64,000 nucleotides of DNA, taken from NCBI GenBank assembly GCA_946894095.1, contig OX335652.1, forward strand, positions 1,139,001 to 1,203,000, read 5' to 3'. Below the pieces are notes generated by a model. The model was given only the letters and a program-made list of their open reading frames with translations. It searched no databases and was not told where the DNA came from. Origin of the DNA: Incurvaria masculella (Eukaryota; Arthropoda; Insecta; Lepidoptera; Incurvariidae). The position numbers and the translations under genes were made by a program. This document shows positions 10,449 to 37,105 of the stretch, piece after piece (position 1 is the stretch's first letter; the number at the start of each line of letters is the position of its first letter).

Positions 10449-11746
10449 GAAAAATATCTCTGAGGTGAGGATTAATACGAAAGTTGCTAATTTAAATTAC
10501 CTGATTCGCGTAATGTTTTGTGTGTTAATTTATTATTCAAATTTTATATTTGGTTATAAATAGTAATATGAGTATGTTATGAATAATTTAGATGGCAAAA
10601 CGTTTGTTGATTAAAAATTATAACTGAGAGCGGGAAAATAAAAATTTCATTAAGGCGACACTATTGGCTAGAGGGGAAAACGAGTTGAAACGGTCTCTTG
10701 CATGATGTTTGACTTTCATGGCGCTTCTAGTTGTTTTTTTAGTTCAATGCTTGGGGCGTTTTGAGACGCGGTCGGGGATTCCTTGCTTACCAGGAAGCAG
10801 GGTGAATTCGGCCCGGTTACTCTATCGAATTGAATGAAAGATAACCAAATTTAAATGATGATCCTGGCGTACCAGGCTATTTTAAGAACCGCTTTTACGA
10901 GTACAGCGGTTGCACAAGCGATTTTCTTGACGGACAAATTTGAATCATTGAAATACCATACTCCGAAATCTTCCCGCCCTTATAATCGCTTTGACAACGG
11001 CTATAAAAGTGTTTTGATCGACTGAATTCGTCCCGATTCCTGAGCACGGAATTCCAAGAATAGGCCAACTGAACGGGGAACACTAGAATCTTGTCCACCG
11101 GTGATCTCCATGGCTTGAACGGAAAACACGCCAGTTTTGCTTAGGGGCGTTTTGAGAAAATGATGATCCTGGCATGGCAACCGATTTCCATGACGTGTGT
11201 TAAGATAATATTATACACATTACGTGTGGTACAAGTCAAATTAAATGCAATGGGATTTGAATTTGTCGTTGCTGGCAACATCATCGGATTGATACATTTT
11301 TCCCTGTTCCTGTCAGCAGGTTTGTAGAATGCAGTCCATTCAAATGTAAACGCTTTAGTGCTCCGCACTTGATTTGTTGTGAGCAATACATACGCAAAAT
11401 ATACGGTAAGAAAGTTTTTATTTTGGTTGTAACGTAAAAGCCGATGTTTATTTAAAGCTAGCGAGGCCGGAGTTGTTTATTGACAGGAAAACGACCATGA
11501 CCACATTATTCTTATGCCCTAATTCATATTTCGTACGATTTCATTTTAGGTAATAGATCAATTATCCTTAAATATGAACGTTAAAACCAGGAGGCGACTT
11601 ATCTACTTAGCATAGAGAGAACATGAAGGGCTGTTAATATATGACATTTTAAATTAATTATGTATCTTCATGTAATATTATTAAAATTCCGTGATCTGAT
11701 TTATTTTCAAATGAATCTAATCGTTTTATTACACATCCCAAATTAA
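10449..11746. other. Intergenic DNA with a weak SINE trace
   Basis: No coding region is recognised. Text at 11163-11250 (GATCCTGGCATGGCA and GACGTGTGTTAAGATAATA) resembles the 3' part of the SINE body but is too diverged for a firm call. Confidence 0.4.
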
Positions 11747-13029
11747 TAGGTCGGGGAAAAAGTCTTTTCGCATTAAAGTATGTATGAACTTGTAATAAAA
11801 TCTCTTTGGCTATACTATTTGTATCTGGCTGGTTTTGGTATCATTGAAAGTTTAAATTTTAAAGAACATAATTCCAAATTCAAATTAAGAAAATGTGTGA
11901 TTCTCATTTGTTTTTCGTACTGTCAAAATGAGTGAATCTAATGAAGAAATTCGATACATTTTAAAATTTTACTACAAAAAAGGTAAAAATGCAACGCAAG
12001 CCGCGAAAAAAATTTGCGATGTTTATGGACCTAGTGCAGTGTCTGTGAGAGTAGCACAAATTTGGTTTAAGCGTTTTCAATCCGGAAATTTTGATGTCAA
12101 AGATGCACGTCGCTCTGGTCGCCCTATTACGGATAAAATGGATGCCATTTTTGAAAAAGTGGAGCAAGATCGGCATATCAGTAGTTACGACGTAGCTGAA
12201 GAACTAGGAATTGACCACAAAACATTTTTGGCGCATTTGAAAAAAACTGGGTACACAAAAAAGCTCGATATTTGGGTACCTCACGAGCTCACTGAAAGAA
12301 ACCTAATGAACCGTGTACTCATTTGTGATTCTTTATTACGACGTAATGAAACCGAACCATTTTTGAAGAAGCTGATAACTGGTGATGAAAAGTGGATCAC
12401 GTACGACAAGAACGTGCGAAAAAGGTCGTGGTCAAAGGCCGGTCAAGCTTCACAGACTGTGGCGAAACCCGGGTTAACTCGCAACAAGGTGATGCTGTGT
12501 GTGTGGTGGGATTGGAAGGGCATTATTCATTATGAGCTGTTACCACCAGGCAGGACCATCGATTCTGAACTCTACTGCGAACAACTGATGAGATTAAAGC
12601 AAGAAGTTTAGAGAAAGCGGCCGGAATTAATCAACAGAAGGGGTGTGGTTTTTCATCATGATAACGCTAGACCTCACACATCTTTAGCCATTCAGCAAAA
12701 ACTAAGAGAGTTTGGCTGGGAGGTGTTAATGCATCCGCCGTATAGTCCTGACCTTGCACCTTCAGATTTCCACCTGTTTAGTTCTCTTCAGAATTCTTTA
12801 GGCAGTGTCAGGTTAACATCACGAGAGGACTGCCAAAACCACTTGTCGCGGTATATTGATCAGAAGTCCCAATATTTCTATAGCAATGGGATCATGTCCC
12901 TCCCTACAAGATGGCAAAAAGTTATCGAACAAAATGGTACCTACATACTTTAGTTAAATGTAAATAAACCATATTAAAAAATGTTTTGAATTTTCTTAAA
13001 AAATGCGAAGAAACTTTTTCCCCAACCTA
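11747..13029 (+). mobile_element. mariner transposon, nearly intact
   Basis: TA dinucleotides flank inverted termini of about 27 bp: GGTCGGGGAAAAAGTC at the left and, reversed, GGTTGGGGAAAAAGT at the right. The single gene inside is a mariner transposase (11928-12953) with one in-frame stop. Ends and gene are otherwise complete, so this is a young but probably inactive insertion. Confidence 0.92.
11928..12953 (+). pseudogene. mariner transposase with one premature stop
   Basis: The frame from ATG 11928 to the TAG at 12951-12953 is 342 codons including the final stop, the normal length of a mariner transposase (about 345 residues). An internal TAG at 12609-12611 (codon 228) interrupts it; the frame is the same on both sides, so a single base change broke it. 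The N-terminal helix-turn-helix DNA-binding region ends in the family motif RRSGRP (residues 61-66). WVPHELTE (117-123) is the mariner linker signature. The catalytic D,D34D triad is complete: D153 in TGDEKW, D245 in HHDNARPH and D280 in LAPSD, the last two separated by 34 residues. The enzyme would cut and paste DNA at TA sites. Without readthrough only the first 227 residues would be made, lacking two catalytic aspartates. Confidence 0.92.
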
Positions 13030-13356
13030 ATATGTTTGATCCGTTTACATAAATACCATGTGGTTATAAAATGTTTTCATGGTATATTTTGTCATTGCCA
13101 TTGCAGCTTACTTTTTCTAAGAAAACTAATAGGTGTATTAGAATTTTATTAGATTTTTAAGTTTGAAGGGAATTTTGCCTTAACATTGTAACATACATAT
13201 TTACATATTTGAAAAGGACGTTCGGAAACTTGTAGTTGGAGAATACAAAAAAATATCTTTAATTTGTTGGCAACTTTACAGAGATCTCAGCTGCTGATAA
13301 GTATGTTGTTGATATGCTGCCTGATATAATGGGCAATATCAACAAATTATTAATAA
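13030..13356. other. AT-rich DNA, nothing recognised
   Basis: The stretch lies between the mariner and the R2-type fragment. I see no ORF, repeat or RNA gene in it. Confidence 0.4.
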
Positions 13357-14350
13357 TAATTGACCCCGCTGTCTATGGGTAACGAGAACTGGCGGAAACC
13401 AACTGTACTCGGTACTGAGGACCGCAGAGAAGTATGGAAAGGTAAGGAGCTACACGGACGCTATTTCCGAGCCCTCACAGGCCCAGAAATAGACCAACTA
13501 GCGTCCGTAAACTGGCTACGCTTCGGTGATCTCTTCGGAGAAACCGAAGGGTTCGTCTGTGCAATACAAGATGAAGTTATAAAAACAAATAACTACCGGA
13601 GATTCATAATGAAGGATGGCACAATCGATATATGCCGTGCTTGCCACCAGCCCGGCGAATCACTCAGACATGTCATCTCCGGCTGCTCACAGCTTGCGAA
13701 TACTGAGTATTTGCACAGACATAACCTCGTAGCAAAAATCATCCACCAGCAACTTGCCCTGAAATATAACCTTGTCGGTACTGAAGTACCGTATTACAAG
13801 TACAACCCACCGCCAGTTCTCGAAAATAGTCATGTCACTCTCTACTGGGACCGACCCATTATCACGGACAGAACTATAATTGCAAATAGACCTGATATCG
13901 TAATAATGGATCGGGAATCGAGAAGCGCGACGCTCGTTGATATCGCCGTACCACATGACGGTAATCTCCTCTCCAAAGAAGCAGAAAAAATGCTGAAATA
14001 TCTAGACCTGCAACACGAGATTACCAAAATGTGGCCGGTCGATTCGACAATCGTCGTGCCCATAGTCGTTTCGGCACATGGGCTAATCGCAAAAAGCCTC
14101 AACCAACACCTTGAGAGGCTCGGTTTGAATAATAGCTGGATCAAGGGTCTGGCTCAGAAGGCGGTCCTACTCGACACTGCACGCATCGTCCGAAGGTTTC
14201 TTTCTTTGGGACCCAACCACCGATAGCTTGGTTTTTTTCCCGCTGCTGGTGGACCCTCCGTTTTATTTAGTTATTTTTATATATTTTCTACAAAAATGTA
14301 TGTAAAAATAATTTTTAAAAAGAAATACAAATAATAATAATAATAAAATG
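13357..14350 (+). mobile_element. 5'-truncated R2-type non-LTR retrotransposon
   Basis: The fragment starts abruptly in coding sequence, keeps the C-terminal zinc knuckle and endonuclease, and ends in an (AAT)n tail at about 14327-14345. This pattern is typical of target-primed reverse transcription that stopped early. The reverse transcriptase region is absent. Confidence 0.75.
13360..14226 (+). pseudogene. C-terminal part of an R2-type retrotransposon polyprotein
   Basis: An open frame of 288 residues has no reverse transcriptase and no reliable native start; the codon at 13360 is TTG with stops just upstream. A CCHC knuckle is clear: CRACHQPGESLRHVISGC, with C92, C95, H104 and C109. Downstream RPDIVIMD (residues 177-184) and LVDIAVP (192-198) fit the PD-x-D core of the restriction-enzyme-like endonuclease found in R2-group LINEs. 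In an intact element this module nicks the target site to prime reverse transcription. Similar RT-less-looking proteins are often annotated in insects as uncharacterised or R2-like. The frame is intact despite truncation, so the insertion is fairly recent. Domestication cannot be excluded but nothing here supports it. Confidence 0.75.
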
Positions 14351-14636
14351 GTTTATTTCAGGCAATTTTGCACCCATATAGTTTGCATATGTACAAATCT
14401 ATAAAAAGAAAAATAATGTGAGATATAAAACAATAAAACAATTTAAATTACAATTCAAGTAAAATTCTAGTAAAATCAAAATTAAAAAGGAAAAGAAAAA
14501 AAATTAGAATGAGCCAGTACGAACAAACATTTAAAACCTGTTTAAATACCTCCGCGACAAGCAAACTCCACCCTCTGACGCAAAGTTTAAAAATCCTTTT
14601 TTTTGTTTGCCTCTAACTAAGGACGTTGAAATTAAA

Positions 14637-15018
14637 GCCTCAGTGGCCCAGTGGCGCGACACTTCGGCGATCGCTCTCCGAAGTTAAGCAACGCTGGGTC
14701 CGGTCTGGTCTTGGATGGGTGACCATTCGACCGTTGAGAGAGGCTGGCCGTGGTTCGGATTCCACGTTAAGCTGTAGGTCCCCTTCCTTACCTACTAGGT
14801 GGTAGGGTTTATCCCGCCCGGGTTGGTACCATCGCATTGGATGAACGATGGTCGAAGCGGCAATAAAAATTGTCCGTGTTTTCCATCCAGTTCAATGTAG
14901 CCGTGCAATATAAGGAAGGTCCTGGCATGGCACCTAGTTCCCATGTGGTGTGTTGGGCTAATACCATGACAGAACTTGTGGTATTAGCCATCCATGTCCA
15001 GTCACATAAAAAAAAAAA
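14637..15018 (+). mobile_element. 5S rRNA-headed SINE, copy 2
   Basis: This copy matches the one at 8724-9109 along its whole length, from GCCTCAGTGGCCCAGTGG through the 5S-like box region to the poly-A tail. Differences visible by eye are a C for T near 14790 and an A for G near 14865. Confidence 0.9.
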
Positions 15019-15163
15019 CGAAATCTATCAGAATACAATAAAAAGTATCTATTGGAAGTCTCCATTCAAATATATACCTATGTGCATATTCACACGGACA
15101 CTTCAACCTCAAAGAAAATATTGTATCCTACAGGAAAAACGGTTGTCTTAGATTCGGGTAGGA

Positions 15164-15265
15164 TGGGCAGACTAACTTTAACCGGTATGATTAAACCGGT
15201 TTTTGTATGGTTAGTCTGGTGCTAGTCTCGTACTAAATTTTGACAGCTGAATAGTAGAAAACGAA
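15164..15265. repeat. Degenerate copy of the ATTCAGAG MITE
   Basis: The interior blocks CTAACTTTAACC, GGTTTTTGTATGGTTAGTC and CTAGTCTCGTACTAA match the element at 126-236. The termini are eroded. Confidence 0.5.
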
Positions 15266-15545
15266 CCGATTACAAATTTGCTACATCAGGAAAAACTGAA
15301 ATATTTTACCGAATAAGACGGTTCGTAAAGATAAATAATTTCAAACAAAATCGAAGATTTTTCGTTATCAAAAAATGTATTATATACCCCTTTTTAGTAT
15401 TTTTTTAAAGTATTTAAATACTTACTTTGTTTTGAACTGTCCGTGCAAAAAAATTAAATATTATTATTATTGTTTTTCATAGTTTTATTTTTTTCGTATT
15501 ATATGTCAACGTTTGAATCAGAAATAAATGAAAAAAACTCTTTCA

Positions 15546-16095
15546 TTAAGGTGGCCCAACCCGGCGGGCCCAACTCATTCGCGGGCACGTTACAAAACCG
15601 TGCTGTTGCGCTCTGGGATCTTCTCTGTTTCAAAAAATAAGACAGGCTCCGTGATGAGGAAGATGCAACATGTCCACAAAAAAGACAATGTGCATAGTGT
15701 ATGATTTGGTAAGATTTACGAAAATTTTAATTTCAAGACGACTTATAGCTAAAAGTTAACCACGACCGCTGTAGTCAAAAATCTAACAAAAACCAAATAG
15801 ATCATAAATCTTGATTAAATAAGCTATGTCTGATGACTAATCTTTTTACGGTATTCTTACTTTATCATTGCGTAATCCACCTCCAAAGTTATTGTATCAA
15901 ACGCGCGAAAAATTCGTACTTTCGGACCTTATAACTTAGAAACCAAACACAATTTTACAATGCCAATGGTCATTAGACATCTAGTTTGATTAAATAAATC
16001 TATTTTGAGCAAAATTTTGGATCTCTGTCAAGAAATATGGGCGTGATCTTCTTTCCCCTTTTGTATGGGGAGATGAGCGGGTTGGGCCACCTTAA
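15546..16095 (+). mobile_element. TTAA-flanked MITE, copy 2 (550 bp)
   Basis: Ends are TTAAGGTGGCCCAACCCG and its inverse CGGGTTGGGCCACCTTAA, an 18-bp perfect pair. Length equals that of copy 1 and the interior is nearly identical. Confidence 0.88.
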
Positions 16096-16264
16096 AGTAA
16101 TAATTCAGTTCAGATCCTTGCCTTTTAAAACTTCGACAATATTATATGAAAAAAAAATAGGCCTTTTGTTTGGGGTTGTCTATTACCTCCGTAGAGTTTG
16201 CATAGTATTAAATTATGCGGATTGGTTCTCTATTTGTTATTGGGCTAGTAGCTCATTATTCTAT

Positions 16265-16455
16265 TGGGGCTAGTAGCTCAATGGCGCGGGATTTTGCCTT
16301 GTATACCAGAGGTTATGGGTTCAGATCCCAACTCCGTCCATGCTCAACTTTGTTGCCGTTCCATGATTCGGAATCCATATAAAACTGTAGGTCCTCTTCC
16401 CCTACTAGGTTAAGCCCGCCCGGTTTGGCACCATCGCATTGGATGAAAAGATGCC
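16265..16455 (+). mobile_element. tRNA-headed SINE fragment
   Basis: The head GCTAGTAGCTCAATGGCGCG resembles a tRNA A box and GGTTATGGGTTCAGATCCC a B box. It leads directly into the body AACTGTAGGTCCTCTTCC and GCACCATCGCATTGGATGA, which the 5S-headed SINEs also carry. The 3' end is missing. Confidence 0.75.
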
Positions 16456-16517
16456 CCCTTGAATTTTTATTATATTTTATTTTTAAATTAAAGTTCTTGT
16501 TCATAAATACAATTTCT

Positions 16518-16606
16518 ACGGTCCTGTGACAGACGGACGGACGGACGGACAGCGGAGGCTTAGTGATATGGTTCCGTTACCACCCTTTGGGTATGGAATT
16601 CTAAAA
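16518..16606 (+). repeat. GGCCAAGTGCGAG repeat, right-end fragment
   Basis: CCTGTGACAGACGGACGG, a short GACG tract, AGCGGAGGCTTAGTGAT and the terminal CCCTTTGGGTATGGAATTCT are present; the left part is missing. The copy sits just upstream of the first coding exon of the cathepsin gene. Confidence 0.75.
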
Positions 16607-16666
16607 ACATGGTTCTAAATCTGACCACGGTTTATTTAGGATGTTCTAGTTTGTCTATCATTGCAG

Positions 16667-25342
<8,676 letters not shown>

Positions 25343-25445
25343 CGCGCTATGCTGGCAGGCATCCTCCATCCAACGCCCAACATTTTAAAGTAAAGGTTTT
25401 GCCCTGTACGGTGGCACTCAGTTATTCGTTTTGATGATTAATACA

Positions 25446-25451
25446 ATTAAA
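25446..25451 (+). promoter_or_regulatory. Possible polyadenylation signal of the cathepsin gene
   Basis: ATTAAA lies about 100 bases after the stop codon at 25342. It is the common variant signal, and no AATAAA is closer. Confidence 0.4.
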
Positions 25452-25635
25452 ATAAGTTTTTTAGCTTTACTATGCCGACTACATGGAAGAAATAACAAGA
25501 AAAGTGAATAAATATGCCAATTTTTATAAATTTATTTCTATCTAGGAAAGTTTCTGTTAGATTCAGATGGTGCAGCTTGTGAAGTTATCCAGTACAAATA
25601 TAACTGCTCTCCTTTATAAATAATAGTGAATTTGG

Positions 25636-26020
25636 GTTTCCACATCCAAAGGGTGCCAGCGGAACCTATTACAAAGCCTCCGCTGTCTGTCCCTCCGTCT
25701 GGCGTATCTTATGAACCGTAATAGGAAACAGTTGAAATTTTTAAAGCGTGTGTATTTATATTGCCGCTATAACAACTAGTAATAAAACCGGCCAAATGCG
25801 AGTCGGACTCGCACACGAAGTGTTCCGTACCATCGTACATGATTTAGTTTTGTGTGGGCCCGTTATTTTGTAATTTGTTATACCGGAAAAATAAATACAC
25901 ACTCTATGAAAATTTCAGCTGCCTACCTATTATGGTTCATGAGATACAGCCCTGTGACAGACAGACGGACAGACGGGATAATAGGGTTCCGTTGGCACCC
26001 TTTTGGTACGAAACCATTAA
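25636..26020. repeat. Head-to-head pair of GGCCAAGTGCGAG repeats
   Basis: A reverse right half (25636-25784) is followed directly by a forward copy (25785-26020) that begins AAAACCGGCCAAATGCGAG. The arrangement resembles that at 16899-17136. Confidence 0.75.
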
Positions 26021-28360
26021 ATCTAGTGGACATTTCACTGTAATTTAATTCTTAATATTGTTAAATACATTATCATATTTTTTATTGATAATTTCTGAAG
26101 ATGACATCGTTCAGATTACAACCATTGAGCTTTGAGTTATCCGATTTCCAAAGTTAAATTTAACTGCATACCGACGGGTATGTTAGCGATGGCTTGGCGT
26201 ACATTCTTTTTCCGGTTTCATAATAGAAGTTTAATTGCAGGGACATCGCTTGCTACTACTTTTTTTTATTGACCTCAAAATTTCATTCAAATCAGCAAGT
26301 TTCCCAGCCTCACCCTTTGCCTATCTATAACAGCTTATAAGCTTATTTTTTGGAATTGGCTGATTTTAATAAACTTATCACCAAAAAACCTGCTTGTTTA
26401 CTTCATTAAAATGTAATCGCTTAATAAGTGGGAAGTGTAAGGGCACCTGGGTCGTTTCCTATGAAGATAACCTCGCACGGATGCCGTGACCGACGGGGGT
26501 AGCTCTACTGCGCAGTTTATAAGAAGTAGGTACCAGCCTACGCTGTTGAATATGATAGACTGATTGTATCATAAACCTGTCGACACAACTATTTAATGGT
26601 CTCCCTGCCGAGGTATTTCCCCCAAAGTACAACCTGGGGTCCTTCAAATGTGGTGGGAAGGAGCACCCGGTCGGCTTTTAGAAAGGTGTTGTATGAGAAT
26701 AGATACATAACGGCGTAGTGATCTCGCAAATATACTTATAGTTTGTAACTACCTATTTTTAGGGAGTAATTGAAAAATAGCTACGAACGCTATTTTTTTT
26801 TATTTTACGCTTGAATTGCTGCTGTGAATATTTTGATTAGAGATATCCTTGGAAAGTAATAGAAACAGAGGCATAGTTTCTTGGCAATTGGGTTTTACCC
26901 ACACACACACAGGTGTTTTACCTGTGTGTTTTACCTATGTTTTTGTTAAAATAATTGACAAACACTTTTGTAAACTTAGACTAAGTGGACGTTGAAAAAA
27001 AAAAACAGCGGAGTTTCTTTCCAGTTCTTCTTCGCTGTGTTTTGTTTTGCTGAACTGGCCAATGCTAAAATATGACAAATCCGAGTGCAGTGTACTGTCT
27101 TTGGATGATGAATAAACAATACAATACAATTGTTGTTTAAAATACTTACTAAAATTGTTTTTACGAAAAATTCCGAAAAGTAAAAGAAAGATTACTTTTC
27201 TTATCAAAATTTTGTTATTTCAGATCCTGAATCAACCCTGAAACGATGGGAAGGTATTTTGTTAAGATCTTATATAAATTAAAGACTTTACCGAAATGGG
27301 AACTTCCACACCATCAGGTTTACAGTAACGAAAAATTAAGGCAGGCAGTAGTTGGAGTTATGAGTAAATCCGCAAGTTCACATAATCAAATTACATATAT
27401 TTGTAAAAACAACATCGTATATCACACATGGTACATTATGACTACAGGATATTTTAATATTTACAGGTGCACGAGAGATTTTCTTTGAATTAGTTTAAGA
27501 GATAGCAACTCCTGCCTTGGCGTCCTTCAGAAGCTAAGCTCTCTTGAGCAAAGAAATAACATAATTTTATACTGTACGCTCACGTCAGCTGTATCTGAAC
27601 ATCAAACATAAGAAATCTGACTAGAAATATTGGGGATCGTAAATGTAGTGATGTATTGTGTCTAGGTAAATGGGATCTTAATGTTATAGGTTTATTAACT
27701 TCTAAGGTGACTCATTAGGCCAATAGAAACAAAGCAATCACCCTACTGAAAGTACTAATGAAACTGACATTTTCATTAATGGTTATGCAAAACAATGTAA
27801 CATGCAGTTTGACATACAGAATAAAACTAATTATTTGACGAGAGTCCTTTGCGGTATGCATCTTAGTGCTCCCATACAAACACTCCAAGTTTCCAACTTA
27901 CACAGTTCTTGCTGTAGTTCCAAAATTATAACCCGATTAAGAACCCGATCTGGTACTCAACATAAAGGTCATCTCGTAAAACTCTGTGCATAAACGGAAA
28001 AGCTGGGCATTACCTTAGGTATGGATTGCAGAGACATATTCAGTGAATCACTGATAGCTTCTCAGTCAATGATCTGTCATTTTATTCATGTATGCTAGGG
28101 ATAATCTGGTACACAGACCCATAATCCTATGAGACATGGGCTTATCTAATACTCCTTGTTTTCATGTTTGTATGGTAACATATCTTCATTACATTACACT
28201 GAAAAGGGAAACCATTTCCACTTCATGGACCCACAAAAGGATTATTGTAACCTCGAATTCCTTTCTGTTTTCAGTGTAACGATATGAAAATAATACAGGC
28301 ACAGAATAAAAAAAAAATTTAGTTTGAAAAGTTGAAGACAAAATGTAATGAATGTGACAT
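26021..28360. other. Intergenic DNA, no gene recognised
   Basis: The stretch lies between the cathepsin gene and ZC4H2. I see no conserved exon, only short frames. A segment at about 26450-26690 reads like eroded repeat or coding sequence; a short related piece occurs near 60650-60690 (GGGGGAAATACCTCAGC). Confidence 0.4.
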
Positions 28361-28364
28361 GTAT

Positions 28365-28550
28365 GTTTTTATAATCGACCGTGAAGCAATGACACATTAA
28401 TTAAAGAAAGAGCCCAGTAAAAAGAACTACTTTACGAATATACTGCGAGGCTGGACCCGAACCAGCAAAACATACCATTCGCGGGTATTGCGTCTACCAA
28501 TTTCGCCACTGACATTATACCCATAATTTGGAATTCTCCTACAGTCCCTC
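28365..28550 (-). mobile_element. SINE with tRNA-Leu-like head, copy 1
   Basis: On the minus strand GTGGCGAAATTGGTAGACGC is a strong A-box region and CTGGTTCGGGTCCAGCC a B-box region, as in a tRNA-Leu gene. No proper acceptor stem or anticodon arm can be built. The flanking sequence recurs with the head at 57295-57480, so this is a dispersed SINE, not a tRNA gene. Confidence 0.65.
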
Positions 28551-29560
28551 CTCCCGAAATCAATGGCTTCTACTAACACAGTGTTTAAGATTATATTTAG
28601 ATACATTTATTTAATGTTTCATCTTTTAGTTTGTAAGAGTAAATTTTCTTATTCTGTGAGTGATCAAGTTGGAATGTTTGAACGGAAAAATGACTGGTCG
28701 CTCCCAAGACACAATTAAGCAGAATCAAATAGAAACCCTATTTTAAAGTTGGCACATTCATTTATGTTCCAGTCTTTATACCACCTACTATTTCAATACA
28801 ATGCTAATTCACACATAATATACTATTGCATCATTCTATTTTGACATTTCGCTCAGACATTAAGTTGCTCCTTAAATTAAACATTTACATTTTAAATTCG
28901 TCGAAGCCGTTATTCTCAGTTCGATGCACAGAACGATCGCAAATAAAATGAAGTATTTGAACAATAACACAATTTTATTCTATAACAAAATGAGCAGTTG
29001 TGTATTAACAACAAAACAGAGATATTATTGCATATCCTTTTGTCATATTGGTGTCACCCTTGGACTAAAGTGGAATCGGATTTATTTCTCTCTTTCTCAG
29101 ATAACAACATGAAAATATGTGACCATAAGGCAGATACACTATATCAGGAAACTACACAAAATGAACAGTTCATTTTTTTAAATATGTTTAAGGTGCAATA
29201 AATGCCCCAGTTATTACGAGCAGGTCTTTATAGCACGAAGGAGGATATGTTTTATCGCAGTGATTATAACAATGAAATGAATTTGAGGTAAATATATCTT
29301 AAAAGATGTTTTCCCCCGTACAGAACGTCCGTGCCTTCCAATTCCAATCCAGCATTAAACGGTTCACTAACGCCGGCATGTATCAAATCATAGACAAACT
29401 GAAAACCGTCAACATAAAACAAAACTAAATCTTGAATCTATGCATAGCGGGACAGGGGTCGGCCAGCATCCACCGTGCATACAAAACATTCAGCTGCCTT
29501 CCCCAGGACTAGCTGCAGTCACAGCAGTCGACACATTTACACAACGCGTGTAACATGTAT
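28551..29560. other. Intergenic or 3' flanking DNA of ZC4H2
   Basis: AT-rich sequence downstream of ZC4H2 on its strand. I recognise no gene or repeat. Confidence 0.4.
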
Positions 29561-29566
29561 ACCTAG

Positions 29567-29606
29567 GTGTACAGGTGTACAGGTGTACAGGTGTACAGGT
29601 GTACAG
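29567..29606. repeat. (GTACAG)-type minisatellite just past the ZC4H2 stop
   Basis: Five tandem copies of a 9-base unit, GTGTACAGG, lie 23 bases downstream of the ZC4H2 stop codon and so inside its 3' UTR. Confidence 0.85.
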
Positions 29607-29628
29607 GGGTACGGGACGGGCGGCGAAG

Positions 29629-36527
<6,899 letters not shown>

Positions 36528-37105
36528 GTTACGCACACAAAACTCAGAGAGTGTCCGCTCCGGGTCAAGAATCGGGAAACTAAAAAAAAGATTTATGGAA
36601 TCATTTGTTTGATTCCTGAAAACTCGACTGACGCTTGCGGCTAAGCCGCGGCGGCAGAGTTGCCAGTTGTAAAAGTTCAAAGTACCCGAAATTGTTGAAA
36701 TACCGATTAAAGTTACATTGTAAGTTGTAACTGATCAGGCAACACATAAGAATTTTGAAACCTATATTTGTATAAATTTTACTCAGGTTCAGTGCCACGT
36801 AGTGGCGTTTATTTAACTTTTTTTATATTATGTACATACATGAAACTGTACACGCGAAACCTTACAGTTTGTCTGCGTGTGACACAAATGATAAATTCTA
36901 AACAAACATGAGCAGTTGTATACAGTAACTTTTACAAATTTAGAAGGAAAAGAAAAATAAACAAACAACAACATAAAATTAGTTTAAAAAATACACCAAA
37001 ACAGTAAACAATAAGAAATTATTAAGAAAATGTAAAATAATAATAAAAAACTCTAATTGTTATAGGCAGATAAGAGAAAACCAAAACATAAAATAAAATA
37101 GAAAA

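Noticed and set aside
26459..26647. Minus-strand frame near 26.5 kb as a retroelement gene
   Set aside because: A faint feel of repeat-derived coding sequence, but no domain motif could be pinned down. It is mentioned only in the intergenic note.
27246..27488. 80-codon plus-strand frame in the cathepsin-ZC4H2 interval
   Set aside because: Composition is AT-driven and no motif or splice context supports coding.
28440..28520. Possible tRNA-Leu gene on the minus strand
   Set aside because: The A and B boxes are good, but no acceptor or anticodon stem can be formed, and the flanking DNA is repeated with it at 57295-57480. That fits a SINE.
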